This document shows positions 1 through 9,810 of a stretch of DNA of 64,000 bases, in pieces (position 1 is the first letter of the stretch; each line of letters begins with the position of its first letter). A program made the position numbers and the translations under genes. The DNA comes from Bryopsis sp. KO-2023 (Eukaryota > Chlorophyta > Ulvophyceae > Bryopsidales > Bryopsidaceae), in the NCBI GenBank assembly GCA_030272585.1, contig BSYQ01000002.1, positions 1,798,001 to 1,862,000 of the forward strand, written 5' to 3'. A model generated the notes under the pieces. The model made no database searches. It worked only from the letters and a program-made list of their open reading frames with translations, and had not been told where the DNA came from.

Positions 1-3000
1 GGTGTCCTTAAGCTTCTGAAATGCATTTTTCTGCAATGGCCCCCATTTCCATTCTGCATCTTTTTTAGTCAATTCATGCAAAGGGGAAGCCAGCTGGGCA
101 AATCCTTGGATGAATTTTCTGTAATATGACATCATACCCAGGAAGCTTCTGACATCCCTTACTGACTTCAATTCTGGCCATTCCTTGACGACTTCCACTT
201 TCGATTCGACCGGTGCAATCCCTCCATTCTTGATCATGAATCCCAGGAATTCGACTTCATTGACGGCAATCTCACATTTCGACGACTTCGCATACATCGC
301 ATGCTGCCGCAATCTCCCGAGTACACTCCGCAGGTGTTCGATATGATCCTCTTGGTTTTTCGAGTAGATTATGATGTCGTCTAAATAACAAACTACAAAG
401 CAGTCTGTAAAGCCTTGGAGGACGACATTCATGGCGGCCATGAAATGTGCCGGCGCATTCGCGACCCCCATGGGCACGACATTCCACTCGAAAGATCCAT
501 ATCGCGTCTTGAACGCCGTTTTGCTGCGATCCTCCTCGCGCACCGGGAGCTGCCAGTAGCCATGTTTCAGGTCGATCTTCGAGAATACATGCATGCCTTG
601 AAATCTGTCCATCAGCTCGTCAGGGAGTGGCAGTGGGTATTTGTTTTTTATCGTCAGGTCGTTCAGCCACCGATAATCCACGCAGAAGCGCAGAGTTCCA
701 TCCTTTTTCGGCGCGAACAACACCGGCGCACCCCATGGCGATTCCGATGGTCTGATGAATGCATGTTCGGTGAGGTATTGAATCTGTCTCCGTATTTCCT
801 CCAGCTCGGCCGGCGACATTCGATAAATAGGCCGGTCGACCGGTTCTGCACCATCCTTGAGTTTGATTTCAAAATCCTTGATGTCTGCGCGTTTCGGCAT
901 GTCTTTTGGCAGGTCGTCAGGAAAGACGTCTGCATGTTGCATGAGCAGATCTTTCATTCTGGGATCCATGTCGTCTCTCAGTAGTTTTTCCATTGGATTG
1001 TCTGTTTTCGGTTTCGTTTCAGTTGTTTCCTCTTTTTCCGCCGGTTTCACAACGACCATTAATCCCTGGCCGGTTTTCTGTATTGCTTTTCGCATCGTCG
1101 TCATTGAACACACGGTCATTCCATGCGCCGCCAGTTCTTGACGATCAGCAAATTCCATCGGATTCGCTCTGTATTTGCGTGGCAGAACAAACTCTTCTTC
1201 CCCCCGAACGACTGTGATGACGCCTTTTTCGAAATCGATGGCAGGGTTTGCATCCACTAGCCATGGTAATCCCAGCAGGACATCATATCCAAGGTTTGGT
1301 AGGACATCCGCTTCGATTTGAAATGACAGGCGTCCTGATCGGAATTTCATGTTTGGAATTTTGCCTGTAGTTTGTCGAGTAGTGTTGTCTGCCATTCGCA
1401 ACTCCGATGTGTTGTTTTCTTGTACTTTCAGATTGACTCTTTTTGCAAATTCTGCAGAGACATAGTTGGCAGTGGATCCAGAGTCCACACATGCACCAAC
1501 TGTAGTTCCTTGAATTCTGACTTCGATCATGTACCCAGTAGCAAAGGTCTTCCCTGTGACTGGACATGACGAATGTTGATCGGGTACTTCCCTCGATCCC
1601 GATTCCACTGTAGGTGAGTTTCCCTCACTTTGATTTTCAGTGATTGTTTCATTTATCACGTTATCGTCGGCCCTTTTCTCAGAGTCCGACGCACCAGCGC
1701 TGGGTTTTGAATGCACATCAGGTTCTTCTTTTTTGTCCTCCGACGATTCTGATGATGCATTTGATTGTGCACTTTCCGTTGGTTCCTTTTCCAATATTTC
1801 CTCCTTGATTGTAACCTTTTTCGACTCCACTGCCCCTGAGGGCTCCCCATACTTCAATGTCTTACAGTAGGCCTGAGCTTTTTCTCTCAAAGGACATAAT
1901 TTCACTCCATGGCCTGTAGCCCCACATAGAAAGCATGTCATCGATGTATTGAACGATCGTCCCCGACCGTCGCCTCGACCACGGCCGCGACCCCTGCCAC
2001 GACCGCGCTCTGCTCCAATCGCTCCCAAAGTGTCCCCATTGTTCTGATTTTGATTTTGGTTTGAGTTGTCGTCATTTGCATTCCAGCCGAATCCACCACT
2101 GTTGTTTCTCCCCCGCCCATTAAAGTGTCGTCCACGACCTCGACCTCGCCAGCCGCCTCGATTTGAGTCTGATCCATGCAACGCGTGAATGCTATCCAAG
2201 CGATCAGCGAGCCGAACAGCATCTGCAAATGTAGATGTCTGGGCCAGGACAGTGGTGCGAATATGCGGCTTGAGTCCAAAGGTGAATGCACTGAAGATTT
2301 CCTCCTCCGTCATCCCTGGAATCCGAAATGCGATCGCCTGGAACCTCCTCTTGTAATCAGCAACACTGGATGTCTGGCTGCATGCACGCATTTCCACACG
2401 AGCCCGCTCTGATGTTGTGGCACTCTCAAAATTTTCCCGTAGCTCATGCACAAAGTCCTCCCACGATGCGAACGAAGAACGATGTCCCTGTGAAATGCGC
2501 AACTCCACCAGCGCCATCCATCTCGACGCCGCGCCTCCCAGATACGCAGGCAAGATCTTGACCCACTCCGCCTCTCTGACGTCGTGAGCGCGAAACCAGC
2601 GTGTCACACGGGTAACCCAATCTGTCACACTTAGGTTCCCCTCGCCGGTAAAACTTTTGGGCGGATCTAGACGCAGATTCCGCATGATGTTGCCGAACCC
2701 ACCAGAATTTCTGCCCCCCCGTCCACCATCATTGCCACCACCGCCACCATCGCCAGGTCCGTCGTCCCCACCAATGTCTCCTCCGCCTCCATCGCCTCCC
2801 CCGGATCGGCGCCCTTGACCATCACCCCGACGGCCGCTTCCACGCCCATCTGCAGGATCGTCATCAGGGTCGTCACCTCCTCCAGGGTCACGGCGTCCAA
2901 TGCTTCGGTATGACCCGAGACGTGTAAACGGATCTCTCGGTACAGATCCCGAGGAGAACAAATGTGATGGAGCAGGTGCCCCTTGGCCAGTGAGGTTGAC

Positions 3001-4110
3001 TGGCTGTGCAGGCGATGGTGCCTGTGGAGATGCAGATTGTGGAGCCCGATGTGAGGCTTGCTCAGCGTTGCCATCAGATGATCGTCTGCGTTCTGGTGCT
3101 GGTCTTGAACTGGTGCCTTGGTCTGTAGCTTGAGTTCGAACTGGAGGTGGAATTGTATTTGTTTGTGTTCCTCCAGCCATATGCACTTGCAGCTGTTGGT
3201 TAAATCCTTCTTCTGATAGCCCCAGTGTTGTCAAGATGTTGTTTTTTGTGAGCCTGGGGGTTTTTCCCAGAGCCCTGACTTGTGCATCAGTAACTCCCAA
3301 TAGATCCAAAATTCCCTCTTTGTTCAATGTAGATGGTCCAGTCAGTAATCGATCCTCCGGTATTCCCAGAGTATCCAAAATCGCATTCTTCGTCAGTCTT
3401 GGTGGGGGTGAAAGCCTTTCTTGTATGTATGATTCCCACTGCTCAAGGTCATCCCTCCTTGCATCGTACAGTCCATCAGTGGTTTCCCTGATTCCTTCCA
3501 GCCTCGTATTCATCCTCTCCCACTGTTCGCACTGGACATCATAATCCTCCAATTGCTTCCCTTCAATCTCTCCCAGACGACGTTGCAACACACGGTCTTC
3601 CTCCGTAGCCACTATCTCCCTCGACTTCACATGCTTGGTCAGGGACTCGATCATATGAGTCGTGTGCTTCTGGTTCGCCCTTATCGTCTTGGTCACCGAC
3701 TGAAAAGCGTTGTCCACGCGCTCGTCCAAATCCCGCCTGACGCGTCTCACAGCATCGTCCACCACTTTTGCGAGTAAATCTGTATTTGCGTGTGCTTTGT
3801 GGAGTTCTTGGTGGAGAGATTGGTTGAGCACGTTGATTCGATTCCCGACGTCACTCTGCACTTGGGCGACTTGTGCGACGGCATGATCCACTCGCGCGAC
3901 TCGTTGTTCGACGTCCACAGCCAAATTCTGTTGAATGTTTTGGACGTTCTGGACGAATATATTTCCTTGTCCAGCGTTCGGTTGACCCCCGTTTCCATTT
4001 GGCCCTTCGTCCCGGTTGTGTTGTGGGGGGACATACTCCACAATGTCCTCAATATCATCATCGACCTCGTGGATGCGAGGATCGTCGAGTACGCGCATGA
4101 GGTCGTCCAT
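1..4110 (-). CDS. gag-pol: Gag-Pol polyprotein of Ty3/gypsy element (N-terminal 1,370 codons visible)
   Basis: The chosen start is the ATG at 4110, the first in the frame after the primer site, giving MDDLMRVLDDPR. Residues 1-220 are charged and coiled-coil-like. Three repeats of an RLTKN-x-IL-x-TLG-type motif lie near residues 230-300, followed by a Pro/Gly/Asp-rich linker. The retrotransposon gag fold (LSVTDWVTRVTRWFRAHDV, FVHELRENF) follows, then an RGRGR-rich tail and a zinc knuckle, CFLCGATGHGVKLC, at about 1938-1897. The aspartic protease site CVDSGST is near 1490 and the RT catalytic box YLDDIIIYSK near 390-360. FLGF lies near 250, and the RT/RNase H connection (RSFLGMMSYYRKF) runs to the edge. 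Gag and Pol share one frame with no separate stop, as in several Ty3/gypsy lineages. The three checkpoints (knuckle, protease, RT) are all a multiple of three from the start. Confidence 0.93.
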   Translation of the reverse strand, partial: MDDLMRVLDDPRIHEVDDDIEDIVEYVPPQHNRDEGPNGNGGQPNAGQGNIFVQNVQNIQQNLAVDVEQRVARVDHAVAQVAQVQSDVGNRINVLNQSLHQELHKAHANTDLLAKVVDDAVRRVRRDLDERVDNAFQSVTKTIRANQKHTTHMIESLTKHVKSREIVATEEDRVLQRRLGEIEGKQLEDYDVQCEQWERMNTRLEGIRETTDGLYDARRDDLEQWESYIQERLSPPPRLTKNAILDTLGIPEDRLLTGPSTLNKEGILDLLGVTDAQVRALGKTPRLTKNNILTTLGLSEEGFNQQLQVHMAGGTQTNTIPPPVRTQATDQGTSSRPAPERRRSSDGNAEQASHRAPQSASPQAPSPAQPVNLTGQGAPAPSHLFSSGSVPRDPFTRLGSYRSIGRRDPGGGDDPDDDPADGRGSGRRGDGQGRRSGGGDGGGGDIGGDDGPGDGGGGGNDGGRGGRNSGGFGNIMRNLRLDPPKSFTGEGNLSVTDWVTRVTRWFRAHDVREAEWVKILPAYLGGAASRWMALVELRISQGHRSSFASWEDFVHELRENFESATTSERARVEMRACSQTSSVADYKRRFQAIAFRIPGMTEEEIFSAFTFGLKPHIRTTVLAQTSTFADAVRLADRLDSIHALHGSDSNRGGWRGRGRGRHFNGRGRNNSGGFGWNANDDNSNQNQNQNNGDTLGAIGAERGRGRGRGRGRGDGRGRSFNTSMTCFLCGATGHGVKLCPLREKAQAYCKTLKYGEPSGAVESKKVTIKEEILEKEPTESAQSNASSESSEDKKEEPDVHSKPSAGASDSEKRADDNVINETITENQSEGNSPTVESGSREVPDQHSSCPVTGKTFATGYMIEVRIQGTTVGACVDSGSTANYVSAEFAKRVNLKVQENNTSELRMADNTTRQTTGKIPNMKFRSGRLSFQIEADVLPNLGYDVLLGLPWLVDANPAIDFEKGVITVVRGEEEFVLPRKYRANPMEFADRQELAAHGMTVCSMTTMRKAIQKTGQGLMVVVKPAEKEETTETKPKTDNPMEKLLRDDMDPRMKDLLMQHADVFPDDLPKDMPKRADIKDFEIKLKDGAEPVDRPIYRMSPAELEEIRRQIQYLTEHAFIRPSESPWGAPVLFAPKKDGTLRFCVDYRWLNDLTIKNKYPLPLPDELMDRFQGMHVFSKIDLKHGYWQLPVREEDRSKTAFKTRYGSFEWNVVPMGVANAPAHFMAAMNVVLQGFTDCFVVCYLDDIIIYSKNQEDHIEHLRSVLGRLRQHAMYAKSSKCEIAVNEVEFLGFMIKNGGIAPVESKVEVVKEWPELKSVRDVRSFLGMMSYYRKFIQGFAQLASPLHELTKKDAEWKWGPLQKNAFQKLKDT

Positions 4111-4236
4111 GTTTGACCCGGTTCTTGGATTTCTGGCTCTTTTTCTTTTCTTTCCAGTCGAGAGGGTGGGGGTGTGCGTGGAGTAGCGACAACAGGGAAC
4201 GTCTCACGAATATGCCCGGCAGTGGAGCCAACCAAT

Positions 4237-4248
4237 GCTCCGAAACCA
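4237..4248 (-). promoter_or_regulatory. Primer-binding site, initiator-Met tRNA type
   Basis: On the minus strand, two bases after the LTR, the sequence reads TGGTTTCGGAGC. This differs at two positions from TGGTATCAGAGC, the initiator tRNA-Met site used by many plant LTR elements. The same 12 bases follow the LTR of the TRIM element at 29.6 kb, which supports both calls. Confidence 0.85.
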
Positions 4249-4250
4249 GT

Positions 4251-4402
4251 TGTTAAGGCCAAACCGGGATCCCACACCCGTTGGCACAATCAGCCGTGAT
4301 AACAATTTTACAACCCGTTCTTGTCCCTTAAGTCACCAACTCTAACCGTTCTGTCCGACATAACACCACTATGTCTGACCCTAACCCCAGTCGGTCATAT
4401 CA
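4251..4402 (-). repeat. 5' LTR of the Ty3/gypsy element (152 bp)
   Basis: The boundaries are TG...CA on either strand and are set by comparison with the second copy at 63810-63960, which is bounded by a 5 bp duplication. The LTR is short for a gypsy element. Relative to the second copy there are about seven substitutions and one single-base gap. Confidence 0.9.
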
Positions 4403-4646
4403 GTACGAGTGTATTTCCCAAATGCGTGAAGTTAGGAGAGCGAGGTATAGGGGGGGGATTGATACCGATATTAGGAATTGAGTGGGAGTGCTTGCCGTTT
4501 GGCATAGATTTTAGGTACAAAGCGCCACCGCCACTGTGCTCAGGACCTCCACGGGTATCATAGAAGATATCATGATTGTTGTTTTAATCGTTTCAATCGA
4601 ACTTTTTCTATTTTTGATTCGGCTTTTCATTCGTTTCGAATCAAAG
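4403..4646. other. Short unannotated spacer
   Basis: Between the gypsy LTR and the first solo LTR I see no ORF, repeat or RNA signature. Confidence 0.6.
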
Positions 4647-5067
4647 TGTTAGTCTTTTAACGCTATACGAGGTAGTTGGGATAGAGACGAGGGTGGCTGA
4701 CGCATGTGGGTTCACGAGTAAGACAGATTAGACCCAGAGTTTGGGGCATGCGTCAGCGTACTACACTTAGGGGTACTTAAGAGGCCCACTCGTTCATTTG
4801 ACATATAGTTACTTTGTAAGAACTTGGGATTCGTGGGATTGGTGTGTTCCCGCTTGTGTGTGTGTTTGTGTGTGTGTGTGTGTCTAAGTGTTTGCCTGAC
4901 GCAATCACTTATCCAACCAAGTGCTCTAGTAGCGTTCACAACCGCGCAAGCTAGAGAGTTGTCTAAACCAACAAACCCCACAAGTATACTTGCGTTAGCC
5001 AGCAAGTTATCACGAATCCAACCAACACAGCCGACCACTATTGCGTCACCCACAAGCTTCACTATCA
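4647..5067 (-). repeat. Solo LTR, second family (421 bp), copy 1
   Basis: The unit begins TGTTAGTC and ends CTATCA, and it is flanked on both sides by CAAAG (4642-4646 and 5068-5072), a perfect 5 bp target duplication. A reverse-orientation copy lies at 9393-9810. The two are roughly 90% or more identical, with differences concentrated in a (TG)n microsatellite near 4855-4885. No internal retroelement sequence remains, so each copy is best explained as LTR-LTR recombination. The strand given is relative to copy 2, since the true sense strand is unknown. An open frame translates from it on the minus strand (KLVGDAIVVGCVGWIRDNLL), but I treat this as incidental. Confidence 0.88.
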
Positions 5068-5516
5068 CAAAGTGCATATTGCAAGGCAAGATATAACTAG
5101 AGGTGTTCGTATGGCCTTGTCCCCCATCCAAGGAGTACCATTCTAAAGAGCAACAAGAGCAACAAGAGCAACATTCGAATAACAAAAACGAAGTTTACTA
5201 CAAGCGAAACGATCCAATTTGCCTAATGTTTGAAGCGTTCTTGTTATCAGTATTTATTCATTATTAGTATGTTCTTCTCCATTGAAAATGTGACGCGAGC
5301 TAGGCACGGAACAAAAAGATACGAAAGGGAATGTAAGTTTCACTTGTTTTATAGCGTGTTGCACACATGCCACTACCTGACAAACTTCCTATACAAAATT
5401 TTTTGTCAGAAATGCATATTTAGCCAAGTCGTCCATAAAGATGACCTGGCTATGTCGATCCTTAATCTTATTACAGAGAACGAAAATCAAACCTTCCGAG
5501 GAGTTCGCTGTTTGGT
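5068..5516. other. No gene seen; short ORFs only
   Basis: The stretch between solo LTR 1 and the LINE remnant includes three copies of an AGAGCAACA run near 5150-5175. The upstream continuation of the LINE probably lies here but is too decayed to assign. Confidence 0.4.
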
Positions 5517-6430
5517 ATGGTGCGCCCTATTTACAAAAACCGTGGACAACGTACGGATCCCATTCGATACCGTCCGATTATATCTGTACGGTGTGGTATA
5601 ATTGTTTGTTTATACGTCGATGGAGTGCGTTGCACCAGTGTTGGACCCTGTTTGTCATCCCACTCAGGCCGGTTTTCGGAGTGGTATGAAACAATGACTT
5701 GGATTTCGCTAGCGTGGGGTCTCATTTTCTTGGCGAAGCAGACTAGGAACTTGTTTTTGCCATCGATGGATTTGGCGAAAGCTTATGACAGTGTACACCA
5801 CAATCGTTTGTGGTTGCACTTGCGACGTATGGGTCTCCATGGCTTTTTGAACTTGTGAGGTATATGTATCAGAAATCCTCGGCAGTGATTTAAGTGACTA
5901 GCGAATACTCGCGCTCGTTTGAGATTCGACGTGGTGTGCAACAAACCACGATAACTTTTGTCTTTTATTGGAGCGACTAGACTTGGAGCGAGTTATTTTT
6001 GGCCTGGTGAGGATTGTCGCGATGATCTTTATAGACGACACTGTGGTGCCTTTGCATGATGAGGAAGGTGTACAAGCGATGGGCGGCTTGACGCTCCGGT
6101 TTGAGCGGGACTGGCATATCAAGACGAACCATGAGAAGATGGAGGTCGCGTACTTCGATTTCGTTTGGAGGACATGATGTGTCGTTGCAGCGCACGCTTG
6201 AGTATTTGGGCGTGTTGTTCTACAATGGGCCTGGGGACGTCAACGTGTTTCTAGAGCACATTTCAAAGGTGTTGTGTGCGGGCAACGTGGTTGTTGGGCG
6301 CTTGCGTGCGAGGTCGTTCAAGATCGGTTTGAGGGATCTCAAAGATGTAAGCGAGAGAAGCGTTCCAAAAACGTTGCAGCCCAGAAGAAATAGAGAGGAC
6401 GGTAGTGGTGATGCAGTGATTCTTTAGTGG
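5517..6430 (+). pseudogene. Decayed LINE reverse transcriptase
   Basis: Fragments in shifting forward frames match non-LTR RT motifs in the right order. GMVRPIYKNRGQRTDPIRY near 5517-5570 is the PIYKKKGD..DP.NYRPI box. Then come PSMDLAKAYDSVHHNRLW near 5760-5815 (the VDLxKAYDSV box), FEIRRGVQQ near 5920 (the RRGVxQGDP box, with the GDP lost), FIDDTVVPL near 6020-6050 (the FxDD catalytic box, here IDD) and LEYLGVLFYN near 6200 (the YLGV box). Several frameshifts and in-frame stops separate the boxes, so it is dead. The motif style is that of apurinic-endonuclease LINEs (Jockey, L1 or CR1 relatives), unlike the restriction-like-endonuclease LINE at 12.8 kb. No endonuclease domain is visible upstream. 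Confidence 0.8.
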
Positions 6431-7964
6431 TCTAGAGAGCTGCATGATTGCGAATGACTGCAGAAAGTAGCAAAGGGAAGAAACATCAGCTGCAGGAAGC
6501 GCTGCATAAGGTTAGAGTAAAACAACAACAGTTAGAACATCTTAGAAAGACTGAATATTTAGGAAAAGCAAGGACCTTGGATGCTGCAGGACGTGATGAG
6601 TGATTCTCTAAGAGTTGGTCAAACCCCACAAAAGTTCTAGGTCATACATCAATCGCAGTGTCGGCTCATGCAACAGGACATCAGAAAGCGTGAGAGGCGC
6701 AGCGCGAGGAGCGGCGGATTCTATTTTTCAGAGGTTTACAAGCTTTCAAGATGGCGTCTTTGCGTTTTGTATTCGCGCTTAGCTAGATCTTGGTTTTTCT
6801 GTGCGTGGTGCCTTCGAGTGTTGGAGGAGGAAATAGAGCTGGTGGTGGATTCAATGAGGGCGGAAACAGCGGCAAAAGTAACAAAGGCGGAAGTGGAAAT
6901 AGAGAGAAACGAAAAACAACACGAAGGCAGGAAGCGCCTTGAAAAGACATACCTAGAGTGAAAGGCGATGAAGAGGGAGAGCCCAAGCCGGACCCGGAAA
7001 GTGAACAACGAATCATTGACTTTGATACGAGGTGACGAGGTTAGTGTCTAGATGTTCCGTTGGTGAGTGGGTGGGTGGGTGGGTGTGTCACTGTAGAGTA
7101 GAAAGGGGTGAGTGTGTTGTGGATGGTACTTAAAGGGTTGTATTTTTGACATTGTGTAACGTTTGGGGCTGGGTTAGCTATTGTTTGTGTTCCCACGTTC
7201 TACCCTCCTTCACTTGGAGGAGGGCCCCTATCTACCCTTCCCCTATCAGACTTGCTGGGAGGAGGAGAGACCGACAAGGAAAGTGAAGACTTAATGGCCG
7301 AGGACTCACCACTTCTGGACGAGAACACTTCCTTTTCGGATACGGCCGACAAGGACGACCCGAAACACTTTGACGGGGAGGAAACACCACCGGAAATAAG
7401 GAAGGAGAGACTGAAGAAGAAAGGAAGAAAAGGAGGCACAAGATAAAGGCAAAGGTCCCGCAGAGCTGTCAAACGCACCTGGATCGTCGCCAGCACCGAT
7501 GCTCACGGGGGAGGAGGGCCCCAATATCTTATCAGAGACGGCAACGTTGATGCAACATCTCCAATAGTATGTGTGCAGCAAACGCAAAGCTCTGTCATCT
7601 AGTTGAGCGAAAGAGTGGAGAAGGGTGTTGTCAAAATCAACATCCAAGTGCAATCAAGGCCAGACACCCACTCACAAGCTAGTTAGACCCCCGCTAACTA
7701 GTGCGATACAAAACGACTGCAGAAGGTTACCAAAGTGGCCTAGGAGATGATAGCAGCCGAATACAAAAAGCCAAGGTTAAAGATCGACACCAACGAGAAA
7801 GGCGGGGGTATTAGTATGATTTACTCCGACAACGATTGAAAGACGTTACCGGGACCACGCGTTACCGCCTCACGGCAGATGATATTATCAACGCCAGTTC
7901 CATACCCACGAACGTTACGAATGAGGTTGCTTAGGAAAAGCTGGCCAAGGACAAGGCGGAAGAG
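6431..7964 (+). other. Remnants of a Lys/Glu-rich coding region
   Basis: Forward-strand fragments rich in K, E, D and G recur here. Examples are a 47-residue coiled-coil-like run at about 6817-6958, an acidic piece near 6960-7030 (GDEEGEPKPDPESEQ) and a 64-codon acidic-then-basic ORF at 7252-7446. They change frame often and none begins or ends convincingly. Together with the ORF at 7965 they look like one decayed gene for a disordered, charged protein, perhaps the first ORF of a retroelement. (GTGG)n lies at 7065-7085. Confidence 0.35.
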
Positions 7965-8666
7965 TTGAAGAAAAGGATGCCTAACAAGAAACGTACGTAC
8001 CATGAGGTTGGACTGGATTCAACGAGTGGAGATGAAAAACAGCCCTTCGAGACAAAGAAGACGTCCAAGAAAAAGAGTCTTCATGATCGCAGAAGAATAC
8101 GCCAACATTGTGATTCCCGGAAGCAGTCGGGAAGCAAAACTGCGAACGATACTCCTTCAAAGCCGCGAGAAAAGGAGCCGACACTGACACCACTCGCTAC
8201 CAACCCGGAGGAGTCAGAAACAAGAAAGGACAAGGAGGCTGGAAGTGGCAAGAACAAAGGGGTTTCATGTATGGTGTGTTTGTTTTTCTCTCCGGAAGGA
8301 GAAGGTCGACACATTTCCCCCACGTGTCCCCATGGCCATGCGGTGTGCGTAGCGTCGAGAAGACCTGGTTGGAAGTATTGCTTGCGTGTTGCCTTCGTGC
8401 TTCTTCTTATGTGCGCAGCTGGTGTGGAAAAGCGAGGCAGAAAGATAGTGCTAAGGGAGCCACTATCAAAAACGCATCTGGACAAAGTGCCAAAATCTCG
8501 TAAGACTACGACCGTGAGAGAATTACTTGATGGGAAATTCCCAGGTTGCGTTTGGGCAAAAATAAAAGTAGACGTCGGCATGCAACAGTGGCGCAAACAA
8601 ATCCAAGAAATGTTCAGAGACTACAAATTCGATTCTCCTCCATGTGATAATTTGAAAAATATTTGA
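7965..8666 (+). CDS. Hypothetical Lys/Arg-rich protein with Cys/His cluster (233 aa)
   Basis: I do not recognise this protein. Residues 1-95 are extremely basic and polar (KKTSKKKSLHDRRR), as in nucleic-acid-binding tails. Residues 100-135 hold a Cys/His cluster, SCMVC...CPHGHAVC, reminiscent of half a RING or zinc ribbon, but the last Cys pair is not clear. A short hydrophobic run (AFVLLLMCAAG) follows, then a basic segment. The last 50 residues (WRKQIQEMFRDYKF) look globular. Charged protein-like sequence continues upstream of the ATG in the same direction, so the real gene may be longer and already decayed. It sits between two solo LTRs, a setting that argues for a mobile-element or pseudogene origin rather than a host gene. 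Confidence 0.4.
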   Translation: MKKRMPNKKRTYHEVGLDSTSGDEKQPFETKKTSKKKSLHDRRRIRQHCDSRKQSGSKTANDTPSKPREKEPTLTPLATNPEESETRKDKEAGSGKNKGVSCMVCLFFSPEGEGRHISPTCPHGHAVCVASRRPGWKYCLRVAFVLLLMCAAGVEKRGRKIVLREPLSKTHLDKVPKSRKTTTVRELLDGKFPGCVWAKIKVDVGMQQWRKQIQEMFRDYKFDSPPCDNLKNI

Positions 8667-9392
8667 TCGATTCATCAATTGAAAGAGTTACTGTCTGGAA
8701 GTACGTACTTGTCTAGAAGAACAAAAATCGGTTCCAGACGGGTGAAATAGTCTTTCTAAAATAGAGTTGATCAAGGGAACACTAGTCCGTTTCTTGGAGT
8801 GGACTAATTGGGATCGACCTCCAGCTTTAAAACCTATTAGAATTCATCGTTACTTGGGTTCTTGATCTCAATAGAGGCGATGTTTACGACATTCCCTAGT
8901 GTATAAAAGACCTATATTTTTTCGTTTATGAGAACTTGGTTTAACCTTCTTCTCTTTGAACATAGAGCATAGAGGTTGCTTTGGGAGATGCATTGCTCGA
9001 CCATCGAGTAAATGGTGGCGGTTGAATGTTGGTTTCTTAGGAGGTTCGACTCCTCCGACTCCTACTCGCGGGGAGAATATATAATATTATTATTTACTAG
9101 TTGATAGATTTGGGGAAGGGGTCACCCGGTGTCCTATTAGTTATAATTCTCGATAGGTTGAGCAAGATTGAGATAGCTACTCAACGACAAATCGCGAGCG
9201 CCTCTGTTTCGTGAGTCATGATGATGTCAAGTTTTAAAGAGTTTGAGATTACATACTCGGCTGAAAAGTCGGGATAAATAAGCCTGACCAAGAGCGAGGT
9301 GGCCCTGAATATAGATAGACCAACTTCGACCACCAATGACCTTTCGTTTTTAAAAGTTTCTATAACAAATTTTCCGGTTTAGCATCTAAAAA
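8667..9392. other. Non-coding stretch
   Basis: No ORF of interest. A T-arm-like hairpin, GGAGG-TTCGACT-CCTCC, lies near 9038-9055 inside sequence that does not fold as a full tRNA. Confidence 0.4.
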
Positions 9393-9810
9393 TGATAGTG
9401 AAGCTTGTGGGTGACGCAATAGTGGTCGGCTGTGTTAGTTGGATTCGTGATAACTTGCTGGCTAACGCAAGTATACTTGTGGGGTTTGTTGGTTTAGACA
9501 ACTCTCTAGCTAGCGCGGTTGTGAACGCTGCTAGAGCACTTGGTTGGATAAGTGATTGCGTCAGGCAAACACTTAGACACACACACACAAACACACACAC
9601 AAGCGGGAACACACCAATCCCACGAATCCCGAGTTCTTACAACTAGAATGAATGTCAAAACAACGAGTGGGCCTCTTAAGTACCCCTAAGTGTAGTACGC
9701 TGACGCATGCCCCAAACTCTGGGTCTAATCTGTCTTACTCGTGAACCCACATGCGTCAGCCACCCTCGGCTCTACCCCAACTAACCTCGTAGCGCTCTAA
9801 AAGACTAACA
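9393..9810 (+). repeat. Solo LTR, second family (418 bp), copy 2
   Basis: The unit begins TGATAGTG and ends CTAACA, and it is flanked by AAAAA on both sides (9388-9392 and 9811-9815). It is the reverse complement of 4647-5067. With copy 1 and its different target duplication (CAAAG), this defines the LTR ends exactly. It also shows that the pair are two separate insertions, not the terminal inverted repeats of one large element. Confidence 0.87.

Larger units (their letters stand above)
1..4402 (-). mobile_element. Ty3/gypsy LTR retrotransposon, 5' part (cut by window edge)
   Basis: Read on the minus strand, the order is LTR (4402-4251), primer-binding site, gag, protease and reverse transcriptase, which is the standard Ty3/gypsy (Metaviridae) order up to where the window cuts it. 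The rest of RT, RNase H, integrase and the 3' LTR lie outside the window. The part I can see looks whole: gag, zinc knuckle, protease and RT landmarks all fall in one reading frame. The expected target duplication next to the LTR would be GTACG (4403-4407), but its partner is outside. A solo LTR of the same family sits at 63810-63960, about 95% identical by eye, so the family has been active more than once in this genome. Confidence 0.95.

Noticed and set aside
8985-9066. Possible tRNA with T arm GGAGG-TTCGACT-CCTCC and a weak GGGAGAT/GACTCCT acceptor
   Set aside because: No convincing D arm or anticodon arm could be drawn. Two acceptor positions do not pair well.
4647-9810. A single 5.2 kb transposon with 420 bp terminal inverted repeats
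   Set aside because: Each repeat has its own, different 5 bp target duplication and TG...CA ends, so they are two solo LTRs.
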